A stretch of 53,296 nt of DNA, from the NCBI GenBank assembly GCA_017881445.1, contig JADGQX010000005.1, positions 1 to 53,296 of the forward strand. The letters are read 5' to 3'. How positions within the stretch are numbered: position 1 is the stretch's first letter; every line of letters starts with the position of its first letter. Made by a program: the position numbers and the translations under genes. Under the pieces are notes generated by a model, which made no database searches, was not told the origin of the DNA, and was given only the letters and a program-made list of their open reading frames with translations. The stretch is from Gemmatimonadota bacterium (lineage in GTDB: Bacteria; Gemmatimonadota; Gemmatimonadetes; Longimicrobiales; RSA9). Positions 16,227 to 25,845 of the stretch are shown one piece after another.

Positions 16227-18191
16227 ATGCCCGTAGCGCAGGACCACATCGACGCCCTCACGCCCATGGGCGCCACGCTGGTGCCGGGTGGCGCGACCTT
16301 CCGGGTCTGGGCGCCCTCGGCCGAGGCGGTCTTCGTGCTCACCGCCGACCTGGCCGCGTCCCGGCTGCCGGGCTGGGCGGCGCGGGCGCAGGACGCACTG
16401 ACGTCGCGGCCGGACGGGAGCTGGACCGGGTTCGTGGCGGGCGTGGCCGATGGTGACCCGTACCGATTCTGGGTGGTGGGCACGGGCGGGGCGGGCTACA
16501 AGCGGGATCCCCACGCCCGGGAGCTGGGCGTCGAGCCGGCGTTCCCGGACTGCGACTGCATCGTGCGGCAGGGGGAGGCGTACCGCTGGCACGACAGGGG
16601 TTACCGGCCGCCGGACTTCCGCGACCTGATCATCTACCAGCTGCACATCGGGACGTACTACGCCGTGGATGCGGCAGGGGTGGACCAGCGGGCGGTGCGT
16701 CCGGCGCGCTTCCTGGACCTGCTCTTCCGGCTGGAGTACCTGCGCGAGCTGGGGGTGAACGCGATCGAGCCGCTGCCGATCCAGGAGTTCCCCTCGCAGT
16801 TCAGCATGGGCTACAACGGCACCGACTACTACTCGCCGGAGATGGAGTACCAGGTGACGGACCCGGCGGAGCTGCCCCGCTACCTGGCGCAGGCCAACCG
16901 GCTGCTGGCGGAGCGCGGCCTGCCGCCGCTGGAGGCGGCGCAGCTCGCATGCGGACCGGACCAGCTCAAGTGCGTGATCGACCTCTTCCACCTGAACGGC
17001 ATGGCGGTGGTGCTGGACGTGGTCTTCAACCACGCCGGCGGGGGCTTCGACGACCAGAGCCTGTACTTCTTCGACCGGCGCGCCTTCAGCTCCAACGAGG
17101 ACAGCCTCTACTTCACCAACCAGGGGTGGGCGGGCGGTCTCGTCTTCGCCTACTGGAACGGGGGGGTGCGCGACTTCCTGCTGGACAACGCCGAGTTCTT
17201 CCTGCGGGAGTATCACGCGGACGGGTTCCGCTACGACGAGGTGACGGTGATCGACCGCTTCGGCGGCTGGTCGTTCGCGCAGCAGCTGGCTGGCCGCGTG
17301 CGCTCGGTGAAGCCCGCGGCCATCCAGATCGCCGAGTACTGGAACGACGCGCGCTGGCTGGCGGTGGCCCGGCCGCCGGTGGGAATGGGCTTCGACGCGG
17401 CCTGGTCGGACCGGCAGCGCTCGGCGCTGCGGGGCGCCCTGAGCCAGGCCGCCGGCGGCGCCGGCGCGCGCATCGACATGGACGCGGTGGCGCAGGCGCT
17501 GCGCCCGCCGCCCAACTTCCCCGCGGCCTGGACGGCGGTGCAGTTCATCGAGGACCACGACACGGTGTACGCGGACCACGTGCCGCAGCAGCCGCGCGTG
17601 CCGCGGCTGGCGGACGCCGGCGACCCCCGGAGCTGGTACGCCCGCAGCCGCAGCCGCGTCGCCCTGGGGCTGCTGCTGACGGCGCCCGGGATCCCGATGC
17701 TCTTCATGGGGCAGGAGATCCTCGAGGACAGCAACTGGAGCGACAACCCCGAGGCGGACCCGGGGACGTTCGTCGCCTGGGACGCGCTGGATGCCGACAA
17801 AGGGCGGCGCGACTACCTGGCCTGCGCCCGGGACCTGCTCCGGCTGCGACGCAGCCGGCCGGCGCTGCGGGGCGAGGGCGTCAACCCCTTCCACGTGCAC
17901 GACGACAACCGCGTCGTGGCGTTCCACCGCTGGCTGGAGGGCAGCGGCCAGGACGTGGTGGTGGTGGCCAGCCTGAACGAGTCCACATACGCGGACTACC
18001 GCATTGGCTTCCCCTGGCCGGGGGCGTGGCGGGAGATCTTCAACAGCGATTTCTACGACGAGCTGCCCAACCCGCGCGTGGCGGGCAACGGCGGGGGCGT
18101 GGTGGTGGATGGCCCGCCCCTGCACGGCTTCGGGCAGTCCGCCGCCATCGTGATCCCGGCCAACGGCGTGGTGGTGTTCGCCAGGGATTAG
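16227..18191 (+). CDS. GH13 alpha-amylase-family enzyme with N-terminal CBM48-like domain (branching-enzyme/trehalohydrolase-like)
   Basis: About 654 residues from ATG 16227 (MPVAQDHIDALTP); a GTG at 16194 is an alternative. No signal peptide, so cytoplasmic. Residues 15-110 form a CBM48-like sandwich (ATFRVWAPSAEAVFVL). The barrel carries DLIIYQLHIGTY, region I DVVFNHAG, region II GFRYDEVTVID with nucleophile Asp 337, region III IQIAEYW with acid/base Glu 370 and region IV FIEDHDTV with Asp 445. All catalytic residues are intact. The layout is shared by glycogen branching enzyme and malto-oligosyltrehalose trehalohydrolase, but no glg or tre genes adjoin it, so the reaction is left open. The next gene begins 12 bases after its stop. 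The role is storage alpha-glucan handling, not xylan breakdown. Confidence 0.85.
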   Translation: MPVAQDHIDALTPMGATLVPGGATFRVWAPSAEAVFVLTADLAASRLPGWAARAQDALTSRPDGSWTGFVAGVADGDPYRFWVVGTGGAGYKRDPHARELGVEPAFPDCDCIVRQGEAYRWHDRGYRPPDFRDLIIYQLHIGTYYAVDAAGVDQRAVRPARFLDLLFRLEYLRELGVNAIEPLPIQEFPSQFSMGYNGTDYYSPEMEYQVTDPAELPRYLAQANRLLAERGLPPLEAAQLACGPDQLKCVIDLFHLNGMAVVLDVVFNHAGGGFDDQSLYFFDRRAFSSNEDSLYFTNQGWAGGLVFAYWNGGVRDFLLDNAEFFLREYHADGFRYDEVTVIDRFGGWSFAQQLAGRVRSVKPAAIQIAEYWNDARWLAVARPPVGMGFDAAWSDRQRSALRGALSQAAGGAGARIDMDAVAQALRPPPNFPAAWTAVQFIEDHDTVYADHVPQQPRVPRLADAGDPRSWYARSRSRVALGLLLTAPGIPMLFMGQEILEDSNWSDNPEADPGTFVAWDALDADKGRRDYLACARDLLRLRRSRPALRGEGVNPFHVHDDNRVVAFHRWLEGSGQDVVVVASLNESTYADYRIGFPWPGAWREIFNSDFYDELPNPRVAGNGGGVVVDGPPLHGFGQSAAIVIPANGVVVFARD

Positions 18192-18202
18192 AGGAGGGAA
18201 CG

Positions 18203-19660
18203 ATGTCGCCTGCTCGGATGTGCGCGGCCGCTATCCTGGTCGCGGTGATACCGGTGCTGGCCGGCGCGCGCTGCACGTCGCGCTCGGACGTGGCCAACGC
18301 GGCGGGTGGCGCCGCCGACACCACCCCGGCGCCGCCCGGGGTCGGGCCGGACTGGCCCATGTTCGGCTACGTCCCGGCGCGCACGAACGACGGCCCGGCC
18401 ACGACGGGGATCACGGCGGCGAACGCCTCCAGCCTGCGACGCCTGCAGGTGCAGCTTCCCGGCACCGTGGATGCCTCGCCCATCTATCTGCACCAGGTGA
18501 GCGTGAACAGTGGCACGCACGACGTGTTCGTGGTCACGACCACCTACGGCAAGACGCTGGCGCTGGACGCGGCCGGCGGCGCGATCCTCTGGACCTACAC
18601 GCCGGCCGGCTACGACTCCTGGGCGGGCACGCGCCAGATCACAACGGCGGCGCCGGTGGCGGACCCGGACCGGCAGAGCGTGTACGCGGCGGCGCCCGAC
18701 GGCCAGATCCGGAAGCTGGCCCTGGCGAACGGCCACGCGCTCTGGACAACGGCGATCACGACCCTGCCCGCGCGGGAGAAGATCGCCGGCGCGCTGAACC
18801 TGGACGGCGGGCACGTGCTGGCGGCCACGGGCGGCTACATCGGGGACGCCCCGCCCTACCAGGGGCACGTGGCCGTGCTCGATGCTGCGACGGGACGGCT
18901 GCTCGCCGTCTGGAATTCGCTCTGCAGCGACCGGGCCGGGCTGATCGCCCCGTCCTCCTGCGGCCAGAGCGGGTCCGCGATCTGGGCCCGGCGTGGCGTG
19001 GTGGTGGATCCGGAGACCCACCAGCTGCTGGCAGCGACGGGAAACGGCCTCTTCGACGGCCGCACCGACTGGGGCGACAGCGTCGTGGAGCTGGCGCCCG
19101 ACGGCAGCGCACTCGTGGGCCACTGGACGCCGACCGACTTCCAGGCGCTGGACGACTCCGACGGCGACATCGGCTCGACCGGGCCGGCGCTCATGGCCGG
19201 CGGCTACGCGGTGCAGGGCGGCAAGGACGGCAAGCTGCGGCTCTTCCAGCTCTCGCGCACCAGCGGCCAGGCCTCGGGGGGCGAGGCGCAGACGGTGCCG
19301 ACGCCGGGCGGCCAGGCGCTGCACGCCGACCCGGCCGTGGGGGCCGGAAGCTGGCTGTACGTCGCCGACCGGGGCGGCACCGAGGCGTGGCGCCTGGTGA
19401 GCGGCCAGCTGCAGAAGGCGTGGAGCAACGGCACGGCGGGGACCAGCCCGGTCATCGCCGGCGGACTGCTCTGGGTCTACGACCCCGGTGGCAGCCTGCT
19501 GGCCTACCAGCCCGACACCGGGCAGCGCGTCGCCTCGCTGCCCGCCGGCAGCGGGCACTGGCAGAGCCCCATCGTGAGCGACGGCCGCGTCGCCCTGGCC
19601 CAGGGGAACGCCAACGACCGCAGCGCCACGGGAGTGCTGAACATCTACACGCTGCACTGA
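18203..19660 (+). CDS. PQQ-like beta-propeller exported protein
   Basis: 485 residues from ATG 18203, with GAGGAGGG upstream. Signal segment MCAAAILVAVIPVLAGARC; the Cys is preceded by Arg, so a lipobox is not convincing and Sec export is likely. The mature protein is built of repeated propeller blades: PDWPMFGYVPARTNDGP opens like a quinoprotein, followed by KTLALDAAGGAILWTY, RQSVYAAAPDGQIRKLAL, GHVAVLDAATGRLLAVW, SVVELAPDGSALVGHW and GGSLLAYQPDTGQRVASL. Blade signatures of the PQQ-like family are present, but I see no vicinal-Cys or metal-site pattern of a true quinoprotein dehydrogenase, so a structural or binding role is more likely. It shares a transcript with the GH13 gene and is followed by a terminator hairpin. 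Function unknown. Confidence 0.8.
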   Translation: MSPARMCAAAILVAVIPVLAGARCTSRSDVANAAGGAADTTPAPPGVGPDWPMFGYVPARTNDGPATTGITAANASSLRRLQVQLPGTVDASPIYLHQVSVNSGTHDVFVVTTTYGKTLALDAAGGAILWTYTPAGYDSWAGTRQITTAAPVADPDRQSVYAAAPDGQIRKLALANGHALWTTAITTLPAREKIAGALNLDGGHVLAATGGYIGDAPPYQGHVAVLDAATGRLLAVWNSLCSDRAGLIAPSSCGQSGSAIWARRGVVVDPETHQLLAATGNGLFDGRTDWGDSVVELAPDGSALVGHWTPTDFQALDDSDGDIGSTGPALMAGGYAVQGGKDGKLRLFQLSRTSGQASGGEAQTVPTPGGQALHADPAVGAGSWLYVADRGGTEAWRLVSGQLQKAWSNGTAGTSPVIAGGLLWVYDPGGSLLAYQPDTGQRVASLPAGSGHWQSPIVSDGRVALAQGNANDRSATGVLNIYTLH

Positions 19661-19695
19661 CCTTCGCGGAGGCGGCCGGCCGGACCGGACGCTGC

Positions 19696-19729
19696 GGCCC
19701 CTCGCCGATCATTGACGAGGGGCCCCGTT
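19696..19729 (+). terminator. Rho-independent-type terminator
   Basis: Inverted repeat GGCCCCTCG and CGAGGGGCC (9 bp) around an 11-base loop, 35 bases after the propeller gene stop, followed by a short pyrimidine-rich stretch (CCCGTTCTTC). The T run is weak, so efficiency is uncertain. Confidence 0.65.
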
Positions 19730-19830
19730 CTTCGGTACGCTAGCGCAGGGCATCGGCGCGGGACCCCGATGTCCATTCCCGCAACTCCATCGAAACGCCC
19801 GGCAACCCGGGCAGGGCGAAGAGGCCAACC

Positions 19831-20355
19831 ATGAGCTCGCGTCGGAATGCGATCGCCTTCTGCGTTGTGCTGGTGCTGGCGGCGGCGTGCGGCAAGAAGG
19901 AGGAGAAGACGGCGGTACAGGGGACCGAGGCGGCACCGGCGGCCGCGGCGCCCGCTCAGCCGGCGGCCAACTGCGCGCTGATCACCGCGGCGGAGGTGCA
20001 GGAAGCGACGGGCCAGCCGGCTACCGGCCCGACGGTGAACGGTACCAACTCGACGGTCTGCGAGTTCAAGGTGTCGGAGGCGGGCGTACTCAACTTCTAC
20101 TCCAAGCGCGCCCGCGCCGACGAGACGCCCGATGCCATGATGGCGGAGCTGACCAAGCGGAACATCCCGGTGGCGGAGCACGCGGGCCTGGGTGACCGCT
20201 CCTTCTTCGCCAGCCCCGGCTACGGCATGACGCAGCTCAATAGCTTCAAGGGCCCCGACTACGTCATCGTCACGCTGCTCGTCCCGGGCCTGGGCGAGGC
20301 GAAGCAGAAGGAGGTGGCCGCCAAGGTCATGGCGAAGGCACTGTCCAGGCTGTGA
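19831..20355 (+). CDS. Hypothetical lipoprotein
   Basis: 174 residues. The signal MSSRRNAIAFCVVLVLAAAC ends in a lipobox (LAAAC) followed by charged GKKEEK and an Ala/Pro-rich linker to about residue 48, as in many outer-membrane-directed lipoproteins. The globular part starts NCALITAAEVQEATGQP and has a second Cys (VCEFKV). This Cys-flanked N-terminal layout recalls DUF3558-type or sensor-like lipoproteins that use a disulfide, which is weak evidence. It ends in a helical EAKQKEVAAKVMAKAL segment. It stands alone after a terminator, and 70 bp separate it from the GH3 gene. I cannot assign a function. Confidence 0.8.
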   Translation: MSSRRNAIAFCVVLVLAAACGKKEEKTAVQGTEAAPAAAAPAQPAANCALITAAEVQEATGQPATGPTVNGTNSTVCEFKVSEAGVLNFYSKRARADETPDAMMAELTKRNIPVAEHAGLGDRSFFASPGYGMTQLNSFKGPDYVIVTLLVPGLGEAKQKEVAAKVMAKALSRL

Positions 20356-20425
20356 GCGCGACTATCCTTGCGCGGTTCCCCATGCAACGGCCGCCCGATC
20401 GCGGCCCGGACCGGAGCTCAGGCCG

Positions 20426-22615
20426 ATGAGCGGTGCACCGACCCCGCCGACCGCATTTGGTGCGCTGGAGAGCGCGCAGGCACTGACGCCGGGGCAGATC
20501 GAGGCCCGGGCGCGGGAGCTGCTGGCGCAGCTCACGCCCGAGGAGAAGCTCGGGCTGATGGACGGCGACACGCCCTTCTGGCCGGGCCTCGCCGAGATGA
20601 TGAGCCCGGGTGGGTACAGCGGCCGCTGCTGGGTCGCGGGGGCGGTGCCGCGGCTGGGGATTCCCGGCATCCGCTTCTCCGACGGCCCGCGCGGAATCGT
20701 GCTGGAGGGCGCGACCACGTTCCCGGTCTCCATGGCGCGGGGCGCCACCTGGGACCCGGAGCTGGAGGAGCGCATCGGCGACGCCATCGGCCGGGAGCTG
20801 AGGGCGCTGGGCGGCAACTTCTTCGGCGGCGTGTGCATCAACCTGCTGCGCCACCCGGCCTGGGGCCGGGCGCAGGAGACCTACGGCGAGGACCCGCACC
20901 ACCTGGGTGCGATGGGCGCCGCCCTCGTGCGCGGGGTGCAGCGGCACGTGATGGCGTGCGCCAAGCACTTCGCCCTCAACTCGATGGAGAACGGCCGCTT
21001 CAGGCTGGACGTCACCGTCGACCCGCGCGCTCTGCACGAGATCTACCTGCCGCACTTCCGGCGCGCGCTGGAGGCGGGCGCGGCCTCGGTCATGAGCGCG
21101 TACAACAGCGTGAACGGCGAGTGGTGCGGCCAGAACCGCGCATTGCTGACGGACATCCTGAAGGACGAGCTGGGCTTCGAGGGCTTCATCATCTCGGACT
21201 TCATCTTCGGCATACGTGAGCCGGAGAGGGCGGCGCTGGCGGGGCTGGACGTGGAGATGCCGTTCGCCATGCACTTTCACGGCGCCCTCGAGCGGCTGGT
21301 CGCGGAGGGCACGGTGCCGGTCGAGCGCGTTGATGACGCCGCGCTCCGCATCCTGCGCCAGCAGGTCCGCTTCGGCCAGGGACGGGATGCTCGAGGCTAC
21401 GGGCCGGATGTCGTGGGCTGCGCGGCGCACCGGGAGCTGGCGCGCGAAGCCGCGCGCCGCAGCATCGTCCTGCTGCAGAACGAGGGCGGCCTGCTGCCGT
21501 TGAGCGAGCCGCGGCGCCTGCTGGTGGTGGGGGCGCTGGCGGACACGCCCAACACGGGCGACGGCGGCTCCAGCAACACCCGTCCGGCGCACGTGGTCAC
21601 GCCGCTGCAGGGGCTGCGGCAGGCGCTGGGCGACACGGCCGTGGTGGACCACGACGACGGCAGCGACCCGGCGCGGGCGGCGCTGCGGGCGCGGGACGCG
21701 GACGCGGTGCTGGTCGTCGTCGGCTACACGCACGCGGACGAGGGCGAATACATCCCGCCGGACATGCTGGCCATGTTCGCGCCGGGTTTCCCCGCGCCCA
21801 CGCCGGGGGAAGCGCCCCTGGCCGCGGCGCTCATGGAGGGGGCGATCGCGCCGGAAGCGGGCTTCTCCCCCGGCGGCGACCGCGAGCGGCTGACGCTGCA
21901 CCCGCGGGACGAGGCGCTGATCCACGCGCTGGCCGCGGCCAGCCCGCGTACCATCGTGGCCATCATGGCGGGCAGCGCCGTCATCACCGAGGCCTGGCGC
22001 TCCGAGGTCCCGGCGATCCTGATGCTCTGGTACCCGGGGATGGAGGGCGGGCACGCGCTGGCGGAGGTGCTGCTGGGGCGGGTGAACCCGAGCGGCCGGC
22101 TGCCCTGCACCTTCCCCGCGCGGCCGGAGGATCTTCCGTATTTCGACCGGAGCGCCACGTCCATCACCTACGACCTCTGGCCCGGCTACCGGAAGCTGGA
22201 CCGGGATGGCAGCGCGCCGGCGTTCCCCTTCGGCTTCGGGTTGAGCTACACCCGCTACGAGTACGGCCCGCTGCGGCTGGCGCGCGCGGAGTTGGGCGCC
22301 GCCGACACGGCGGTGGCCACGCTCGATGTGAGCAATGCGGGCGACATCGCCGGAGAGGAGGTCGTGCAGCTCTACGTCTCGGCCCTGGGCTCGTGCGTAG
22401 AGCGCGCGCCGCGGGAGCTGAAGGCGTTCGCCCGGGTGGCGCTGGAGCCGGGCGAGACCCGCGCGGTGCGCTTCGAGCTGCCCGCGGCCGACCTGGCCTA
22501 CTGGGCCGAGGGCACGGGCTGGGTGGTCGAGCCGATCGAATACGAGCTGGCGGCCGCGCGCCACGAGCGCGACGAGCAGGCGTCACGGGCGCGCTTGCGG
22601 GTGGTGGCGTCTTGA
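20426..22615 (+). CDS. Glycoside hydrolase family 3 beta-glycosidase
   Basis: 729 residues, no signal peptide, so probably cytoplasmic. GH3 enzymes remove terminal beta-linked glucose, xylose or arabinose by a retaining mechanism. The N-terminal barrel shows LTPEEKLGLMDGD, GIRFSDGPRGIVLEGATTFP, HPAWGRAQETYGEDPHHLG, MACAKHFALNSMENGRF and the nucleophile in GFEGFIISDF (Asp 258). The second domain has RRSIVLLQNEGGLLPL and the acid/base loop region, and the C-terminal fibronectin-III-like domain has YPFGFGLSYTRYEY-type sequence (FPFGFGLSYT) and GEEVVQLYVS. It is alone on its transcript and convergent with the FAH-family gene. It is distinct from the second GH3 in the xylan locus. Exact sugar preference cannot be read from the sequence. 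Confidence 0.88.
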   Translation: MSGAPTPPTAFGALESAQALTPGQIEARARELLAQLTPEEKLGLMDGDTPFWPGLAEMMSPGGYSGRCWVAGAVPRLGIPGIRFSDGPRGIVLEGATTFPVSMARGATWDPELEERIGDAIGRELRALGGNFFGGVCINLLRHPAWGRAQETYGEDPHHLGAMGAALVRGVQRHVMACAKHFALNSMENGRFRLDVTVDPRALHEIYLPHFRRALEAGAASVMSAYNSVNGEWCGQNRALLTDILKDELGFEGFIISDFIFGIREPERAALAGLDVEMPFAMHFHGALERLVAEGTVPVERVDDAALRILRQQVRFGQGRDARGYGPDVVGCAAHRELAREAARRSIVLLQNEGGLLPLSEPRRLLVVGALADTPNTGDGGSSNTRPAHVVTPLQGLRQALGDTAVVDHDDGSDPARAALRARDADAVLVVVGYTHADEGEYIPPDMLAMFAPGFPAPTPGEAPLAAALMEGAIAPEAGFSPGGDRERLTLHPRDEALIHALAAASPRTIVAIMAGSAVITEAWRSEVPAILMLWYPGMEGGHALAEVLLGRVNPSGRLPCTFPARPEDLPYFDRSATSITYDLWPGYRKLDRDGSAPAFPFGFGLSYTRYEYGPLRLARAELGAADTAVATLDVSNAGDIAGEEVVQLYVSALGSCVERAPRELKAFARVALEPGETRAVRFELPAADLAYWAEGTGWVVEPIEYELAAARHERDEQASRARLRVVAS

Positions 22616-22773
22616 GCGGCGAGGAGCGGGCGGGCCCGGCCGCCGCGCAGGGCCTGGTCTTCGGGGCGTTGGACCCTCCCGGCCACTACGGACTGCACTG
22701 GGTGGTCGGCATGAGCCTCGCCGGCGCCAGGCCGGCGTTCTCCATTACCGTGGCCATGTGACGGGCGACGTTG

Positions 22774-23592
22774 CTACTCGATGGGGTTCGCCAGCTCGCC
22801 GATGCCGCCGATCTCGATGCGGACCTCGTCACCGGGGCGCAGGGTGAAGCCGTCGGGCGGGACGACGCCCGTGCCGGTGAGCAGCACGCTGCCCTGGGGG
22901 AAGCTGGTCTCGCGATAGAGGTAGGCCACCAGCTCCCGCGGGTCGCGCCGCATCTGCTCCAGGGTGGTGCTGCCCTCGAAGACGACGTCGCCGCCGCGCA
23001 GGATGCGGATGCCGATGGGCGTGGCCGGCGGCAGCGGCGCCTCCGCCACCAGCAGCGCCGGGCCCAGGCCGCAGGAGCCGTCGTAGATCTTGGCCTGGGG
23101 CAGGTAGAGCGGGTTCTCGCCCTCGATGGCCCGGCTGCTCATGTCGTTGCCGATGGTGTAGCCGATGATCTGGGCGCGGGCGTTCACGTACAGCGCCAGC
23201 TCGGGCTCGGGGACGTTCCAGGCGGAATCGGCCCGGATGCGGAGCGGCATGCCCGGACCCCGCACCCGCCAGCCCGGCGACTTGAAGAACAGCTCGGGAC
23301 GCTCGGCCTCGTAGACGCGGTCGTAGAAGGAGCCGCCGCCGGCGACCTTCGACTCCTCCATGCGGGCCGTACGGCTGCGCCAGTACGTCACGCCCGCGGC
23401 CCACACCTCCTGCCCGGCAATGGGCGCGAGCAGGTTCTCGAGCCGGCTGACCGGGGGCGCGCCGGCGGCGGCGGCGCGGAGGTGCTCCGCCAGCCGCTCG
23501 CGGTTGATGAGCGCGTCCCACTCCTCCTGTATCCGCAGCAGGCTGCCGTCGTGCTCCAGCACCACGCCCGCCGTCGTGCGGTAGAGTCTCAT
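22774..23592 (-). CDS. Fumarylacetoacetate-hydrolase-fold 2-keto-3-deoxy-pentonate dehydratase (probable)
   Basis: 272 residues. The FAH fold is shown by [11 protein letters not shown] near residue 64, PEPELALYV with acidic metal ligands, [20 protein letters not shown], a [13 protein letters not shown] segment, and [19 protein letters not shown] near the end. The family contains hydrolases, isomerases and the 2-keto-3-deoxy-xylonate/arabinonate dehydratases of the oxidative pentose pathway, which yield 2-oxoglutarate semialdehyde. Its ATG overlaps the stop of the YjhG/YagF-type aldonate dehydratase gene as ATGA, and a semialdehyde dehydrogenase gene is divergent, so the dehydratase role is the best reading. 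The same family also serves aromatic degradation, but no such genes are nearby. Cytoplasmic. Confidence 0.82.
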   Translation of the reverse strand: MRLYRTTAGVVLEHDGSLLRIQEEWDALINRERLAEHLRAAAAGAPPVSRLENLLAPIAGQEVWAAGVTYWRSRTARMEESKVAGGGSFYDRVYEAERPELFFKSPGWRVRGPGMPLRIRADSAWNVPEPELALYVNARAQIIGYTIGNDMSSRAIEGENPLYLPQAKIYDGSCGLGPALLVAEAPLPPATPIGIRILRGGDVVFEGSTTLEQMRRDPRELVAYLYRETSFPQGSVLLTGTGVVPPDGFTLRPGDEVRIEIGGIGELANPIE

Positions 23593-25622
23593 GCCGGGTC
23601 TCTCCCCGTGGTGGTTCCCGGGCCCATGCCCAGGGCCCGCATCCCCGCCTCCAGCACTTCCTCGATCCGCTCCACGTCGTAGACGCAGCCGGCCCAGGTG
23701 CCGCCGCTGGCCCGCTGCAGCGCCGCCCAGAGGCGGGTGTCGTCCGGCAGCTCCGGGTCGGGTGCCAGCGCGGGGTGCGGCGCGCGGGACGCCAGCAGCG
23801 CCGCCGCGGCGCCCGGGTCCAGCGCCGCCCCGTCGCTCGCGACCAGGTTGACGGACCCGGTGAGCGTCCTGCGATCCACGACGATCTCGATGACGTCGTC
23901 GTCGCGTACGCGGCCGATGGGGCCGCCCTGCAGTGCTTCCGGACCGACATGGCCGATGCAGGCGCCGGTGGAGATGCCGGAGAAGCGGCCGTCGGTGACC
24001 AGCGCCACTTGCTTGCCCCAGGGCAGGTAGCGGAGCGCGGTGGTGATCTGCGCCGTCTCCTGCATGCCGGTGCCGGTGGGGCCGTTGCCGATCAGCACGA
24101 TGACGTCGCCGGGGCGGACGGGCCGCTCGGTCGCGCCTTTGACCGCCCGGATCGCCTCGCGCTCGTCGGCGAAGACGCGGGCGGGACCGCGGTGACGGTA
24201 AACCTCGTCGTCGCCCACGACGGAGGGATCCATGGCCGTGGCTTTGATCACCGAGCCCTCAGGGGCGAGGTTGCCGACCGGGAAGACCACGGTGCTGGTG
24301 AGCCCGCGCCGCCGGGCCGCGTCGGGGTCCATGATGACGTCGTCCGGGGCGACGGCGGCGCCGGCTGCCAGCCGGGCGCGCGCCTGCTGCCGGCGCTCGC
24401 CGGTTTCCCACCAGTCGAGGCTGGCGTCCAGCGTGTCACCGGTGACCGTGAGCACGTCCCCGTGAAGCAGTCCCATGCGACGCAGGTGCAGCATGACCTC
24501 GGGCACGCCGCCCGCCATGTACGCCTGCACCGTCGGGTGGCCCCTGGGGCCGTTGGGCAGCACGTCCACCAGCCGGGGCGTGGCGCGGTTCACCCGGATC
24601 CAGTCGTCCACGGTGGGCGGCGTCAGCCCGGCGGCGTGGGCGATGGCGGGGATGTGCAGCAGCAGGTTGGTCGAGCCGCCGAAGGCCGCGTGCACCAGCA
24701 TGGCGTTCTCGATGGCGTGCTGGGTCAGGATGCGCTCCAGCGGCACGCCCAGCGCATCGAGGCGCAGCAGGGCCAGGGCGGAGCGCTCGCCCAGCTCGAG
24801 CCAGGCCGGCTCCCCGGAAGGCGCGAGCGCGCTGTGCGGCAGGGCCATGCCCAGTCCCTCCGCCACCACCTGGGACGTCGCGGCCGTGCCCAGGAACTGG
24901 CAGCCGCCGCCGGCCGAGCCGCAGGCGCGGCAGCCCATCTCGGCGGCGTAGTCGAGGGTGATCAGGTCCCGGGCGAAGCGGGCGCCCAGGCTCTGGACCT
25001 GGCTGGCGTTCTCGGCGCCGTCCGCCGGCAGTGTCACGCCGCCCGGCACCACGATCCCCGGTAGCCGCTTCATCCCCGCCAGCGCGAGCATGGTGGCGGG
25101 GAGCCCCTTGTCGCACGTGGCCACGCCCATGACCCCGGCGGCCGTCGGCAGGGAGCGGATGAGCCGGCGCATGACGATGGCGGCGTCGTTCCGGTAGGCC
25201 AGGCTGTCGAACATCCCGGTCGTGCCCTGCGTGCGGCCGTCGCACGGGTCGCTGCAGTAGGCGGCGAAGGGAATGGCGCCCCGGGCCCGGAGAGTCTCGG
25301 CGGCGGCCCGCACCAGCAGCCCGATCTCCCAGTGGCCGGTGTGGTAGCCGAGGGCGATGGCCGTGCCGTCCTCGCCCCTCAGCCCGCCCAGCGTGCTGAC
25401 GATGAGGTACTGCGGCCCCGTCATGCGCGCGGGGTCCCAGCCCATGCCGGCGTTCTGGGTGAGGCCGAAGAGGTTGCCGCTGGGCTCGTCCCGCAGCAGC
25501 TCCGGGGTGACCGGAAGCCGACCGGCGGGTCCGGCCCCCGATAGCCGGCCGGCGGCGACGGCCGCGGCGGAGCCGAGCACCGACTCCAGCGGCGGCGTCG
25601 CGGAGGCGCGCTGCGCGTTCAT
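23589..25622 (-). CDS. IlvD/Edd-family aldonate dehydratase, YjhG/YagF (xylonate dehydratase) type
   Basis: About 677 residues from ATG 25622 ([17 protein letters not shown]); the E. coli xylonate dehydratases YjhG and YagF have 655. The frame extends upstream to 25670, but MNAQ matches the family start. The enzyme removes water from D-xylonate or a related sugar acid to give the 2-keto-3-deoxy acid. Cys residues that can hold the iron-sulfur cluster occur in [21 protein letters not shown] and [20 protein letters not shown]. Conserved VTDGRFSG lies in the C-terminal domain (near residue 565). A 21-base palindrome lies just upstream. The next gene, an FAH-family dehydratase, is coupled by ATGA overlap. 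L-arabonate or another aldonate cannot be ruled out as substrate. Confidence 0.87.
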   Translation of the reverse strand: MNAQRASATPPLESVLGSAAAVAAGRLSGAGPAGRLPVTPELLRDEPSGNLFGLTQNAGMGWDPARMTGPQYLIVSTLGGLRGEDGTAIALGYHTGHWEIGLLVRAAAETLRARGAIPFAAYCSDPCDGRTQGTTGMFDSLAYRNDAAIVMRRLIRSLPTAAGVMGVATCDKGLPATMLALAGMKRLPGIVVPGGVTLPADGAENASQVQSLGARFARDLITLDYAAEMGCRACGSAGGGCQFLGTAATSQVVAEGLGMALPHSALAPSGEPAWLELGERSALALLRLDALGVPLERILTQHAIENAMLVHAAFGGSTNLLLHIPAIAHAAGLTPPTVDDWIRVNRATPRLVDVLPNGPRGHPTVQAYMAGGVPEVMLHLRRMGLLHGDVLTVTGDTLDASLDWWETGERRQQARARLAAGAAVAPDDVIMDPDAARRRGLTSTVVFPVGNLAPEGSVIKATAMDPSVVGDDEVYRHRGPARVFADEREAIRAVKGATERPVRPGDVIVLIGNGPTGTGMQETAQITTALRYLPWGKQVALVTDGRFSGISTGACIGHVGPEALQGGPIGRVRDDDVIEIVVDRRTLTGSVNLVASDGAALDPGAAAALLASRAPHPALAPDPELPDDTRLWAALQRASGGTWAGCVYDVERIEEVLEAGMRALGMGPGTTTGRDPA

Positions 25623-25647
25623 GGCATCGACCGTGGGGGAAATCGAC

Positions 25648-25668
25648 GCGGGCCGGGATCCGGCCCGC
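25648..25668. promoter_or_regulatory. Perfect palindrome, candidate operator
   Basis: GCGGGCCGG, three central bases GAT, then CCGGCCCGC: a perfect 9-bp inverted repeat centred 36 bases before the start of the aldonate dehydratase gene, in the divergent region shared with the semialdehyde dehydrogenase. Position and symmetry fit a repressor operator. No linked regulator gene lies nearby, and GC-rich palindromes do arise by chance. Confidence 0.45.
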
Positions 25669-25845
25669 AAAGAATGGATAGCACGTCAGATAGGCCGTCG
25701 CCAGCACCGGCCGGGCACCTACCTGAATCCCGGCCGCCTCCGGCGCCCCGGGGTGTCGCTCCAGGGGCCGCCGAGCGATTGCCGCCTCAGCGGGTGGCGG
25801 CTAACGTCGCAGCGCGGAGCTGTGAACCCGAACGGGGGTGGACGG

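Noticed and set aside
15915-18125. Open minus-strand extension of the isocitrate-type dehydrogenase frame across the whole GH13 gene
   Set aside because: The dehydrogenase family N-terminus and a ribosome-binding site fix the start at 15914; the extension is Arg/Cys/Pro/Gly-rich low-complexity antisense sequence caused by high-GC codon use.
20327-22564. 745-codon minus-strand frame opposite the GH3 gene
   Set aside because: Antisense shadow; GH3 on the plus strand has all catalytic motifs.
22612-22761. Small TTG-started frame after GH3 (ends FSITVAM)
   Set aside because: No ribosome-binding site, no recognisable family, and the frame continues out of a GH3 shadow frame.
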